Below are positions 33,506-42,062 of a DNA stretch of 64,000 nt, piece after piece (positions within the stretch are counted from its first letter, which is position 1; each line of letters begins with the position of its first letter). Origin of the DNA: Brevinema_A sp051649605 (lineage in GTDB: Bacteria; Spirochaetota; Brevinematia; Brevinematales; Brevinemataceae); assembly GCA_051649605.1 (NCBI GenBank), contig JBOFHK010000014.1, positions 1-64,000 of the forward strand, written 5' to 3'. The translations under genes and the position numbers were made by a program. The notes beneath the pieces were generated by a model. The model ran no database searches, was not told the DNA's origin, and saw only the letters and a list, made by a program, of their open reading frames with translations.

Positions 33506-33947
33506 TATATTTATACCAAACTTCAGGTTTGTCTTCAAAATCTACTATAATCCCTTTTTCGTGGGAATTGATAAAAATTTCTAATTCTGGGGTGAAAACC
33601 ATCGTTCCTAATTGTAATACTCCTACAGAATACATTCCACGTCCTTGCTCATCTATTCCATCAAAAAACATCTGATAAGGATCAACAGCAACAAAAGGTT
33701 TACCAGGATAAGATTCTTCCCATTCTAATAAAGCATCAAGATCAGCAATTTCAAATGTTAATAATTCTACAAAATCTTTTTGGCTTGAATCTTTATAAAT
33801 TCTTTCCATTTGAAGAAATAAATAATCTTTACTGATTGGATTTTGGTATCCTTGAAACCACAATTCCCGAAATTCTTTAGGCATCTCCTGAAGGAGTGTG
33901 TGGTTTTGTTCTACAAAACTAATAAATATTCGTTCGTGTTCTGTCAT
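33501..33947 (-). CDS. Hypothetical soluble protein encoded after plsY
   Basis: Starting at ATG 33947 (MTEHERIFISFVEQ), two bases after the plsY stop, the gene encodes 148 acidic residues without signal or membrane segment. The longer 19-codon extension lies inside plsY in another frame and is unlikely to be used. The second half (KPFVAVDPYQMFFDGIDEQGRGMYSVGVLQLGTM) recalls SMI1/KNR4-like (SUKH) folds, but the match is too weak to assign. The ribosome site is poor, so translation is probably coupled to plsY. Confidence 0.55.
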   Translation of the reverse strand: MTEHERIFISFVEQNHTLLQEMPKEFRELWFQGYQNPISKDYLFLQMERIYKDSSQKDFVELLTFEIADLDALLEWEESYPGKPFVAVDPYQMFFDGIDEQGRGMYSVGVLQLGTMVFTPELEIFINSHEKGIIVDFEDKPEVWYKYK

Positions 33948-33949
33948 AA

Positions 33950-34600
33950 TTATTTTTGCTCTTGTGCTTTCAATTTTTTTCTTAGGTCTTCCCCTAAGAT
34001 CCAATCTTGTATATTTTGCTTATGAGCAAAAATAATTAATATTCCCAAAAGAGTAGAAGCAATTTGGAGTGGAAGCGAGGTAGCAGGAAGGAGATAGACG
34101 ATAATTGGTAAACAAAAAGCAGTAACAATAGAGGCTCTTCCTACTATTTTTTTTCCGAAAGTAAAAAATACAAGGGTGAAAATGCCTAAACAAATAAGAG
34201 CCATAGGATAATTCCACGCAAACATAACCCCACCTGTTGTGGCAACACCTTTGCCCCCTTTAAACTTAAGAAAAGGAGAAAAGACATGCCCTAAAACGGC
34301 AACAATTCCAATAAAAATTTCCATCGTATCAAACAGTAAGAAATCTTGATCAGGGGAAACAAAAAAACGAAATAATACTATAGGAAGTAGGCCTTTAGCC
34401 ATATCTAAAATTGCTACAGGTACAAAACCCTTCCAAAATCCAAATTGACGAGTTACATTCGTTGCTCCAATATTGCCAGATCCAACTTTTCTAATGTCAA
34501 CCCCTCTTAAAGCACTATATACCAGTCCATAAGGAACACTCCCTGATAAAAACCCTAATATAATAAATAAAAAACCACTCATTAATATATTATCTGACAT
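33950..34600 (-). CDS. plsY: Acyl-phosphate:glycerol-3-phosphate acyltransferase
   Basis: PlsY makes lysophosphatidate from acyl phosphate and glycerol 3-phosphate, starting phospholipid synthesis in the inner membrane. The 216-residue polytopic protein has the three family motifs: SGSVPYGLVYS, GSGNIGATNVTR, and KFKGGKGVATTGG. Five or more hydrophobic segments are visible. The ATG at 34600 has AGGAG six bases upstream. It lies between glyS and a small hypothetical gene, apparently in one transcript. Confidence 0.94.
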   Translation of the reverse strand: MSDNILMSGFLFIILGFLSGSVPYGLVYSALRGVDIRKVGSGNIGATNVTRQFGFWKGFVPVAILDMAKGLLPIVLFRFFVSPDQDFLLFDTMEIFIGIVAVLGHVFSPFLKFKGGKGVATTGGVMFAWNYPMALICLGIFTLVFFTFGKKIVGRASIVTAFCLPIIVYLLPATSLPLQIASTLLGILIIFAHKQNIQDWILGEDLRKKLKAQEQK

Positions 34601-34624
34601 AGAATTCTCCTGATTTAACCATTA

Positions 34625-36703
34625 TTATAAAGAAAGTTTACTAAAATCCGCCTGCTGTTTGAAGAGCTGTTGGATCACATTTAGTAATGCAATTCTATTG
34701 TTTTCTTTTTCATCACCTGTTTTTACCATTACAGAATCAAAAAAACTAGTGATAAGAGGTTCGATGTGAACCAGTTCAAGCAATCGCTCCTGATCTGACA
34801 AATTAAAAAATTTTACTTTTATATCCTGAGAATAGTAGTAAAGTGCTTTTTCTGCTGACTCGGTAAGAAGAGATTCTTTTAATAAAAGAGTTTCGGGGCA
34901 ATCTTTCAAGATATTAGAAATCCTTTTATAAAGCTCAGTCAATCTTCGGAATGGTTCTAGGTGTATTTGTTGCACTGCCTGTAAAGCCCTTGCACGGGAA
35001 ATATCTAGCAACACCCAATCAATCCCTTGACTCAATACAGCATTAACAGTTTCCGTACTAATTTGTTCCAATTTTAGAATCCCTTCTAGTCTTATTTTTA
35101 TAAAATCAATAATCAAGGTCTTCCACTCCTGAGTATTGATCGTTAATAAAGGGCTATAAATTGGCGTCACATAATCAAAAAACTGCTCTAGGGAAAATTG
35201 CTCCCACTGATATTGCATCAGTAAATGAATTATTGCTATCGCTTGACGTCTTAGTCCATAAGGATCTCGAGAGCCACTTACTGTTTTGCCAACCGCATAT
35301 AAAGTTAGGAGGTTGTCCAAACGATCTGCTAATCCAACAAGAGCAGACAATTCTTGGCTAGGAACTACCTGTACCCCATCAACCATCATCGGATAATAGT
35401 GTTCTTTTAAGACCAGTGCCACTTGATCATTAATCTCTTGATTTTTTGCATAATAATAAGCAATAATTCCTTGTAGTTCTGGAAATTCTCCTACCATAAG
35501 TGAGCTTAAATCGGCTTTCGATAAAGAGATAGCTTCCAAGAGATAATCTGTATCAACTTGGGGAACAAGTAAATCTCTAAGATATAACGCAATATTTTTA
35601 ATCCGTTCTACTTTATCAGCAATGCTTCCTGCCCCTTCTACAAAAGATACCGAAGACAACTGATCGGCATAATATACCAATCCTTTTTTTGTATCCTCAT
35701 CAAAGAAAAACTGTCCATCGGTAAAACGTGCTTGTAGGACTCTAGCATTACCTGATAAAATATTATGCTTGGTTTCTTCATCATCATAAGGAATATTTGC
35801 AGTAATAATGTAATAGGGAAGTAATTTACCATGTGGGTCAGTAATCGGAATATATTTTTGATGGATTTTCATTTCTGATATCAAAACTTCTTGAGGAAGT
35901 TTTAAGAACTTTGGGTCAAAATCTGCCAGTAGAAGGTGAGGATACTCCGTCAACGATGCCAAAATACTAAGAAGTTCATCATCTAATAAGGCTCTTCCTT
36001 TCGTCGTATATTCAGCAGTTCGCTGAGAAATTATTGTTTGGCGTTCTTCAAAGCTAGGAATACAAGCTCTGTTTTTTAAGGTCTGTTCGTAATAATCAGC
36101 ATGTTCTAAGATCACAGGATCAGGAAATAATTGTCGATGACCGTATAGGAGATTATTAGATTTTTTTCCAAAAAAACAAAGAGGAAGTATCGTATGGTCA
36201 ATTAATGCTGTAATCCCCCGAACAGGGCGAATAAATTCGTAAACCTGGTCATTGTGATTCCAACGCATCGGTTGAGCAAATTTGATCCCTTGTATTAATT
36301 CTTGGAGAAGAGAAGGAAGAATATCTTGAAGAACTAAGCCTTCTTCTTTTTTTTGAAGGAAAATATATTTTTTTCCTTTAATTTCACGTTCTTCAATATC
36401 TGTTGGGGAAACATTATAAGAAGAAAAAAATCCTTCTAAAGCTTTTGTTGCTTCACCATGCTCATCGTATGCTACTTGTACGGAAGGACCTTTTTGTTCG
36501 GTCATTCGATCCTGTCCCTGAACAGGTAGATCGGTAATATAAAACGCAAAACGACGAGGCGTACAAAAGTGTTTGATAGAGGTATAGGATAATCCATACT
36601 TCGATAAGAGATTCGGTACTTGATTCTCAAAATATGAAGAAGTCTGAGGTAATATTCCATGGGGGATTTCTTCCATATAGATTTCAAATAGAAAATTCGG
36701 CAT
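34625..36703 (-). CDS. glyS: Glycyl-tRNA synthetase beta subunit
   Basis: GlyS is the tRNA-binding beta chain of the alpha2-beta2 glycyl-tRNA synthetase. The protein has the family N-terminus LFEIYMEEIPHGILP, the LYGHRQLFPDP region, an HD-like core (VEGAGSIADKVERI, SKADLSSLMVGEFPELQG) and a C-terminal anticodon-binding part. The start at 36703 (MPNFLFEI) has AAGGAG six bases upstream, so the five-codon longer frame is rejected; length is then 692, normal for the family. The alpha subunit glyQ is not adjacent, which is unusual, and must lie outside the window. Confidence 0.95.
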   Translation of the reverse strand: MPNFLFEIYMEEIPHGILPQTSSYFENQVPNLLSKYGLSYTSIKHFCTPRRFAFYITDLPVQGQDRMTEQKGPSVQVAYDEHGEATKALEGFFSSYNVSPTDIEEREIKGKKYIFLQKKEEGLVLQDILPSLLQELIQGIKFAQPMRWNHNDQVYEFIRPVRGITALIDHTILPLCFFGKKSNNLLYGHRQLFPDPVILEHADYYEQTLKNRACIPSFEERQTIISQRTAEYTTKGRALLDDELLSILASLTEYPHLLLADFDPKFLKLPQEVLISEMKIHQKYIPITDPHGKLLPYYIITANIPYDDEETKHNILSGNARVLQARFTDGQFFFDEDTKKGLVYYADQLSSVSFVEGAGSIADKVERIKNIALYLRDLLVPQVDTDYLLEAISLSKADLSSLMVGEFPELQGIIAYYYAKNQEINDQVALVLKEHYYPMMVDGVQVVPSQELSALVGLADRLDNLLTLYAVGKTVSGSRDPYGLRRQAIAIIHLLMQYQWEQFSLEQFFDYVTPIYSPLLTINTQEWKTLIIDFIKIRLEGILKLEQISTETVNAVLSQGIDWVLLDISRARALQAVQQIHLEPFRRLTELYKRISNILKDCPETLLLKESLLTESAEKALYYYSQDIKVKFFNLSDQERLLELVHIEPLITSFFDSVMVKTGDEKENNRIALLNVIQQLFKQQADFSKLSL

Positions 36704-36837
36704 AAGATTCTCCTTCATGATCAGAGGGTATTTTTATATTATAAGCTGATATAGCAAAAACTTCAATATTTTCTCTATTATCAACTCTAAAGAATTAATA
36801 ATAGAGAATGACCCTCAAAAAACTTCTATTAAAACCG

Positions 36838-37662
36838 CTATACTGCTTCAAAAAACACAAAATCATTAGAAAAAATCTGATTCGAAAGATTATTTGTCTC
36901 TTGAGTGTCTACTTTAGGCAATACCATACTAGATTCTTGTTCAGATAAATTATTTGTCGTATCAGTAGTATTCGTCTGGTATACGTTATTTGTAATATCT
37001 GTAGTATTCGTGTGGTAGATAAGATTGGTTCGTGTAATCACATTCAAAAACTCAAGAGTATTAGAACTGTCAATAATATTGGTTTGGTGAATCGTATTCG
37101 TGAATAAATTTGTAATCTGAATCATATTAGTTGTATCAATAATATTCGTTAATAAAACAGGTCTTTTTTGAATATTGTTACTATAAAGATAATATTGTAC
37201 ATCCCTTCTCCCACATTCTAATGCAACATCCAATACTGAAAGATTATCTTTATTGATCATCGTCGCATCTGCTCCTCTTATTATCAAATACTCTATAAGA
37301 GCAAGAGGGCTATTATTTTTAACGGCAAAAAACAAAGGAGGATCTCCATTTTGATTAATACCATTTATCTCCGCCCCTTCTCTAATTAGTAAGCTAATAA
37401 TCTCCACGTTATTTTTTAATACTGCCAGATGGAGTGGAGTATTTCCACAGACACCTTTATAATTGAGTGTATAAGGCTCATATAATAAGGCATTTTCGAC
37501 TAAAGAAAGATCTTCGGATAAGATACCCGCATGAAGAAGTGGTACTTTCGGAAGGGTAACTAGCTCTTTTTCGTCCTGAGCATATTTTATTAAGTTTAAT
37601 ATATTATTCTCAGAATATATACTACTGGAAATAATAAAAGATAAAATAATATATTTTTTCAT
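36838..37662 (-). CDS. Secreted ankyrin protein with Thr/Asn-rich repeat tail
   Basis: The 274-residue protein has a Sec signal (MKKYIILSFIISSSIYS). Three to four ankyrin repeats follow (residues about 40-170, NTPLHLAVLKNNVEIISLLIREGA, DPPLFFAVKNNSPLALIEYLIIRGA, LSVLDVALECGRRDVQYYL). The C-terminal about 80 residues contain repeated T-N pairs, ending in two near-identical 12-residue units (YHTNTTDITNNV, YQTNTTDTTNNL). A periplasmic or surface location is likely. It is the third secreted ankyrin protein in the window. AAGG precedes the ATG. Function is unknown. Confidence 0.7.
   Translation of the reverse strand: MKKYIILSFIISSSIYSENNILNLIKYAQDEKELVTLPKVPLLHAGILSEDLSLVENALLYEPYTLNYKGVCGNTPLHLAVLKNNVEIISLLIREGAEINGINQNGDPPLFFAVKNNSPLALIEYLIIRGADATMINKDNLSVLDVALECGRRDVQYYLYSNNIQKRPVLLTNIIDTTNMIQITNLFTNTIHQTNIIDSSNTLEFLNVITRTNLIYHTNTTDITNNVYQTNTTDTTNNLSEQESSMVLPKVDTQETNNLSNQIFSNDFVFFEAV
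36945..37160 (-). repeat. Degenerate Thr/Asn coding repeat, 36-bp period at its best-kept end
   Basis: The tail of the ankyrin gene has an internal DNA repeat: GTAGTATTCGTSTGGTA occurs at 36965 and again at 37001 (36 bp, 12 codons). Weaker copies continue to about 37160 (HQTNIIDSSNTL, TNIIDTTNMI). Confidence 0.6.
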
Positions 37663-37831
37663 AGACTGACCTTATTAAAAATTATTAATAAAAAAACGAT
37701 AGATATAATGTTTTATAATAAACATACCGAGACAATATATAACTACATCGGTTGATATACTAAAACAGTAAAATATTTAGTGAGATACAATATATTATAT
37801 ACAATATTATATAGAAAAATCCATAAAAATA

Positions 37832-37860
37832 TTGATTTTTTTTAGTTTTCCGTATATAAT
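37832..37860 (+). promoter_or_regulatory. Promoter of the Thr/Asn/Ala-tailed secreted protein gene
   Basis: TTGATT (37832-37837), 17-bp spacer and perfect TATAAT (37855-37860), about 38 nt before the expected leader reaches the ATG at 37905. Confidence 0.75.
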
Positions 37861-37904
37861 ATTTATATTCTTTATTTTTATAAAAAACAAATCAGGAGCT
37901 CATC

Positions 37905-38909
37905 ATGAGAGTTACTTTCTATTTCTTTCCACTATTACTTTTTTTTATAATTCCACAACTATCTTTTGGTCAATATAAATGGGAGTCTTATACTGGAGAT
38001 GCAGAATTTATGTCTCTCGAAGATAGTATTGATAAAGGACGAATTTTATACCATAAGCTTGCAGAAAATAATTCTTCTATTACAGGAAGACGTGGGATTC
38101 TTTTTAATACGACTTTGTTTTCTTTTCCTTCATTAACGGGTTCTTTTTCATGGTCTCAAGTACAAGTAAATGCAGGAAGGATTTCTTTTTACCCTCATAT
38201 CTATACTTTTGATAATGGTACCAGTGCTTTAGCAATTGCATTTTTATATAATATTTCCCGTGTTTCCCCTATTCGAGGGATTAGAACACGTCCTAGTTTT
38301 TCCCCCGCCTCTCTCTTACAATTAGAAAGAGATAAAATGAATTTTTCTCGCTTAAAATTTGTATCAGAGGGTTTCGAAACAGATCTCCTATTGCAAACAG
38401 GGAATCAAGAAACAGACCTAAGTTTGAGTGATTTTGACGTTAATTATAACTATTGGCTCAAATCCAATCCTACCCAAAAAGAGGTTGCAGGTCTTCGCAC
38501 TTTTTTTGCCCGTCCACTAACTTCATTCAAAATAAGAGCTTATAGTGATAAAGGATATTTGGATACTACACTTGATAATAGTCAAGTAAAAACACTCAGT
38601 GATATTTTCATTAAAACAGTAGATTTATACCAACGGCTCATTGATCCTAATTATATCAACAAACTTAAAGCAGAAGCTGCTGCTGCTAAAAGCACAAATA
38701 CAAATACTAATGTCAGTGCACCAACTAATGCTCAAACTAATACCAACGCTGGCGCACAAAAAGTTGCTGGTACTAATGCTCAAGCCAAGAAAAAAGCTCC
38801 TGCAGGAGGGACTAACAAACGCCCCGTTACTACTCAGCAAACCAACAAACAAAAAGTCGTTAGTACTAATAAAAGACCAAAAACTACCCGCGTCGTTACC
38901 CCAAAATAA
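37905..38909 (+). CDS. Secreted protein with basic Thr/Asn/Ala/Lys-rich tail
   Basis: The 334-residue protein has a Sec signal (MRVTFYFFPLLLFFIIPQLSFG) and a globular region of about 230 residues rich in Ser, Phe and Arg. The last 80 residues are low-complexity (KSTNTNTNVSAPTNAQTNTN, then several TNKRP-type units) and strongly basic. Such tails may bind peptidoglycan, nucleic acid or acidic surfaces, but this is inference. The globular part is not recognised. CAGGAG precedes the ATG. The gene is flanked by its own consensus promoter and an 18-bp terminator stem. Confidence 0.65.
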   Translation: MRVTFYFFPLLLFFIIPQLSFGQYKWESYTGDAEFMSLEDSIDKGRILYHKLAENNSSITGRRGILFNTTLFSFPSLTGSFSWSQVQVNAGRISFYPHIYTFDNGTSALAIAFLYNISRVSPIRGIRTRPSFSPASLLQLERDKMNFSRLKFVSEGFETDLLLQTGNQETDLSLSDFDVNYNYWLKSNPTQKEVAGLRTFFARPLTSFKIRAYSDKGYLDTTLDNSQVKTLSDIFIKTVDLYQRLIDPNYINKLKAEAAAAKSTNTNTNVSAPTNAQTNTNAGAQKVAGTNAQAKKKAPAGGTNKRPVTTQQTNKQKVVSTNKRPKTTRVVTPK

Positions 38910-38925
38910 CACAAAATAAAATTTA

Positions 38926-38965
38926 TTATAAAATAAGCCCTAAATTATTAGGGCTTATTTTATAA
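38926..38965 (+). terminator. Intrinsic terminator with 18-bp stem
   Basis: Perfect arms at 38926-38943 and 38948-38965 (core AAGCCCTAA) with a 4-nt loop. It lies 16 nt after the stop codon and about 40 nt before xpt. Confidence 0.85.
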
Positions 38966-39003
38966 TAACGATCAAGAAAAACACCAATATTTTTGGAGTA
39001 TTT

Positions 39004-39573
39004 ATGAAACTATTACAAGAGAAAATTATAGAATTATCCGAGGTTCCTAAAGAAGGAATTCTTAAAGTAGATAATTTTTTAAATCATCTAATTGATCCCC
39101 AATTAATACTTGAAATTGGACGAGAACTAGCTCTGCGATTTGAAGGTACAAAAATCGACAAAGTCCTAACACTGGAAGCATCTGGTATTGCTCCTGCTCT
39201 AGGAGTAGCACTAATATTGCAATGTCCTCTTCTCTTCGCAAAAAAATCCTTGCCTTCTACAATTAGTAATGGATACCATACAAAAGTATATTCTTTCACC
39301 AAAAATAAAGAGTTTGATATTTTTGTTTCTAAAACATACATTACCCCAGGGGAACATATTTTGATTGTTGATGATTTCCTTGCAATGGGCAATGCAGTAT
39401 TAGGCATGAAAAAACTCATCGAAATGGGGGACGGACATTGTACCGGTGTTGGTATCATTATCGAAAAAAGTTTCCAAGAGGGGCGTAAAATACTCCTCGA
39501 CCATGGATTACACCTAGAAAGCTTAGTGCGTCTAAAACGAGTATCTCCGCCAAATATTGTTGAGTTTATATAG
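39004..39573 (+). CDS. xpt: Xanthine phosphoribosyltransferase
   Basis: Xpt salvages xanthine to XMP with PRPP. The 189-residue protein has the family N-terminus (LLQEKIIELSEVPKEGILKVDNFLNHLIDP), LTLEASGIAPALGVA, and the PRPP-binding signature HILIVDDFLAMGNAVLGM. Length is exact for the family. GGAG lies before the ATG. In many low-GC bacteria xpt is controlled by a purine riboswitch; here the space after the preceding terminator is too short and lacks its motifs. No pbuX permease follows. Confidence 0.95.
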   Translation: MKLLQEKIIELSEVPKEGILKVDNFLNHLIDPQLILEIGRELALRFEGTKIDKVLTLEASGIAPALGVALILQCPLLFAKKSLPSTISNGYHTKVYSFTKNKEFDIFVSKTYITPGEHILIVDDFLAMGNAVLGMKKLIEMGDGHCTGVGIIIEKSFQEGRKILLDHGLHLESLVRLKRVSPPNIVEFI

Positions 39574-39887
39574 TACTTTATTAATCAAAAAGTGTAGGAT
39601 ATTATATGTGATACGAGTTGTAAATGTTTATAATCATATTTTTTGTTCAGAGAATATTTTAGAATATAAAAAAGTTAGATGATTTCGAATCTTTTTATAC
39701 GATCAAAGACTTAATTAATTGTAAAGTATAACACTCCTATATATTATACTATTCCCCTAACAATAAAAGCCCCTGTACAGGGGCTTTTATTGTTAGGGGA
39801 AACAATCTTTTACTAAAATCCATTTTAGAATAAAATAGATTGAAATAAAAAAAATATTTCTATAATCAATACATCTTTATTTTTGGT
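39574..39887. other. Gene-free stretch between convergent xpt and S4-protein gene
   Basis: These 314 bases hold no plausible frame, tRNA or riboswitch that I can see. The only clear element is the large palindrome at 39752-39801; the first 180 bases are AT-rich without structure I can defend. Confidence 0.6.
39752..39801. terminator. 50-bp perfect palindrome, probable bidirectional terminator
   Basis: The sequence from 39752 to 39801 equals its own reverse complement: TTCCCCTAACAATAAAAGCC, then CCTGT, then the mirror half. The inner part (AAAAGCCCCTGT with its complement) is a normal terminator core. The outer 13 bp on each side double the stem to up to 23 bp, far more than termination needs. 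It stands 179 nt after xpt and 87 nt after the convergent S4-protein gene. Confidence 0.8.
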
Positions 39888-40280
39888 TCAAATATCCTGA
39901 CGATATTTATGAGAGCGAAGCTGTCTCTGTTTTTTTTTATCATCATACATTTGATTCCAATCTCTTTTGTGCTCTTGTTTGTGTGCTCTTTCTATTTTTT
40001 TAAGCAATTTTTCATCTTCTGTCCCTATTTGTTCAGGAACGATTAATTCATACATGTCTCGTGCTATTTCCCGAGTAACATTTTTCTCAGCCAATTTTAA
40101 GATCGTATATTGGTACTCTCCCAATTCTCGAGAAATCACAATTTTATCACCAACTTTTAATAATTTCGCAGATTTGGAAATCGCACCATTAACACGAATC
40201 TTATTACTTTCTATTGCAGCAACCGCTTGACTTCTCTGCTTAAAAATCAAGGCAACTTTAAGCCATTTATCAAGACGCAT
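39888..40280 (-). CDS. S4-domain RNA-binding protein, Hsp15 type
   Basis: The 130-residue basic protein starts with an S4 domain (MRLDKWLKVALIFKQRSQAVAAIESNKIRVNGAISKSAKLLKVGDKIVI) and has a Lys/Arg-rich C-terminus. This matches the Hsp15/HslR group, which binds free 50S subunits carrying stalled nascent chains. Many such proteins in low-GC bacteria are less well studied. It overlaps the argS end by 11 bases and so is translated from the same message. Confidence 0.85.
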   Translation of the reverse strand: MRLDKWLKVALIFKQRSQAVAAIESNKIRVNGAISKSAKLLKVGDKIVISRELGEYQYTILKLAEKNVTREIARDMYELIVPEQIGTEDEKLLKKIERAHKQEHKRDWNQMYDDKKKQRQLRSHKYRQDI

Positions 40281-41835
40281 TTTTACTGTCCATTTTTTCA
40301 GGAGCGGATACCCCTAATAAATTTAGCCCTATCATAAACACTTTTTTTGCTGCATGACACAATACCAAACGAGATCCTTCTTCTTCTTCTCCAATAATAC
40401 GACATGCTCGATAAAATCGATGAAATTTACCAGCAAGCTCTTCAAGATAACTCGGTAGTTTATGAAGATCATAGCTTTTTGATAGCTCCAAAATTAAATC
40501 TTCAAATTTTATCATTTCTAAAATCAATATCCTTTCTTGCTCATGGTTAAACTGAGAAAATAGAGATTGTTTATTAGATTTTTTTAAAATCGATGAAATT
40601 CTCGCATAGGCGTATTGTACATAAAATACGGGATTATCATCGCTAGATGTTTTTGCTGTTTCCAAATCAAAATCTACGGATGAATTCATTGGTCTTCGCA
40701 GTAATAAATAACGCGCCGCATCCGTTCCTATTTCTTCGATTACTTCATCTAAAGAAATCATATCTCCTGTACGTTTACTCATACGGATAGGTTCTCCATT
40801 ACGAAACAGATTAACCATTTGCCCTAAAAGTACTGTTAATTCACCACCCAAAACTTGAACTGCTGCAGAGATCCTTTCTACATAGCCATGGTGATCAAAA
40901 CCCAAGATATTAATCAGAATGGGAAATCCTCGTCGAATTTTATCTCGATGATAAGCAATATCAGAAGCAAAATAAGTAAAATCTCCATCACTCTTAATAA
41001 GCACACGGTCTTTATCATCTTTGCCATACTCTGTAGAACGAAACCATAAAGCATCATCTTTGGTATAAGTAGCATTTTTTTTATTCAGTTCGGTAAAAGT
41101 TTGCTCCATGATCTCCCCTTGATGAAGGGTTTTTTCAGAAAACCAGCGATCAAATTCAACACGGAACTTCTCTAACGTTTGCCGCTGAGACTCTTGCATT
41201 AACACTTCTGGGGCAATTCCAGAAGATGAAACTTCATGAGCCAGCTGATGCACGTAAGATCCTTGATAACCATCCTCAGGAACTGCTAAACCCTCTTGAA
41301 TTGCTACAACACTTGCAGTCAGATGTGCAATCTGTACCCCAGCATCATTAACATAAAATTCTCTAAAAACATCAGCACCAGAAAATTTTAGGAGACGCGC
41401 TAAGGAATCTCCAACAACCGCCCAACGTCCATGTCCAATATGAAGAGGCCCTGTAGGATTAGCACTAATATATTCTAGTAAAATATGCTGTTCTGATAAA
41501 CTCTTGTTTTGTCCAAAGTGCTCTTTGGTTAAAATCTCTTGTAATTTAGAACTCAAATAAGTATCACTCATAAAAAAATTGAGAAAACCAGGAGAGGCAA
41601 TTTCTACTTTAGCAAATATTGGTTCTTGAGAAATTTTTTGGGCGATTTCTTCTGCGATTATGCGAGGATTTTTTTTGAGAGTTTTAGCTAATCCAAGAGC
41701 AATAGGAGAAGAGTAATGCCCATGTTCAGGATTTTCAGGATACTCTACAACAATTAACTCCACTTCGATTGCTAATTGATTAAGAGCTTTTTGAAGAATA
41801 TTTCTAATTTGATTTTTAGGAGACAAATTTTGCAT
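40270..41835 (-). CDS. argS: Arginyl-tRNA synthetase
   Basis: ArgS charges tRNA-Arg. The 521-residue class I synthetase has an N-terminal tRNA-binding domain, the HIGH motif in SANPTGPLHIGHGR, VNDAGVQIAHL, a KMSKS equivalent in RMSKRTGDMISLD, and a C-terminal DALR anticodon domain (KSSDDNPVFYVQYAYARISSI). It is somewhat shorter than the usual 550-580 residues, with no motif missing. It lies in a minus-strand run after trkA, thiL, a peptidase-like gene and a small membrane protein, and before the S4 protein. Confidence 0.96.
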   Translation of the reverse strand: MQNLSPKNQIRNILQKALNQLAIEVELIVVEYPENPEHGHYSSPIALGLAKTLKKNPRIIAEEIAQKISQEPIFAKVEIASPGFLNFFMSDTYLSSKLQEILTKEHFGQNKSLSEQHILLEYISANPTGPLHIGHGRWAVVGDSLARLLKFSGADVFREFYVNDAGVQIAHLTASVVAIQEGLAVPEDGYQGSYVHQLAHEVSSSGIAPEVLMQESQRQTLEKFRVEFDRWFSEKTLHQGEIMEQTFTELNKKNATYTKDDALWFRSTEYGKDDKDRVLIKSDGDFTYFASDIAYHRDKIRRGFPILINILGFDHHGYVERISAAVQVLGGELTVLLGQMVNLFRNGEPIRMSKRTGDMISLDEVIEEIGTDAARYLLLRRPMNSSVDFDLETAKTSSDDNPVFYVQYAYARISSILKKSNKQSLFSQFNHEQERILILEMIKFEDLILELSKSYDLHKLPSYLEELAGKFHRFYRACRIIGEEEEGSRLVLCHAAKKVFMIGLNLLGVSAPEKMDSKNAS

Positions 41836-41846
41836 AGCAACATTCC

Positions 41847-42062
41847 TTATTTGGTTTTCTGAAAAAAAGATTCAAAGGGAAGAGCTAATCCTAAGATAAC
41901 AGTTAAGAGACCAATATTTAAAGTTAAAATCGCAAAAAATGCCTTAGATGTTTCGTAATCTCTCGTAATTGGTGCAACTAAAAAATAGCCCAATAAGATC
42001 AATCCCAAGCCACTAGACATCACTAACCAGTTAAATTTTGTCATTTTTCTTTTCGGTACCAC
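41847..42062 (-). CDS. Small membrane protein with two transmembrane helices
   Basis: A 71-residue protein with two hydrophobic helices (WLVMSSGLGLILLGYFLVAP and FFAILTLNIGLLTVILGLALPF). The start is GTG 42062, six bases after AAGGAG, inside the upstream peptidase-like gene (32-base overlap). An ATG at 42044 lacks a ribosome site. It resembles the short DUF3098-like membrane proteins found in several phyla, but I do not assign it. The next gene is argS. Confidence 0.65.
   Translation of the reverse strand: MVPKRKMTKFNWLVMSSGLGLILLGYFLVAPITRDYETSKAFFAILTLNIGLLTVILGLALPFESFFQKTK

Noticed and set aside
38966..39003. Possible purine riboswitch before xpt
   Set aside because: Only 38 bases separate the upstream terminator from xpt, too short for the aptamer, and none of the conserved loops are visible.
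39084..39458. Antisense frame inside xpt
   Set aside because: Shadow of xpt, which has full motif support.
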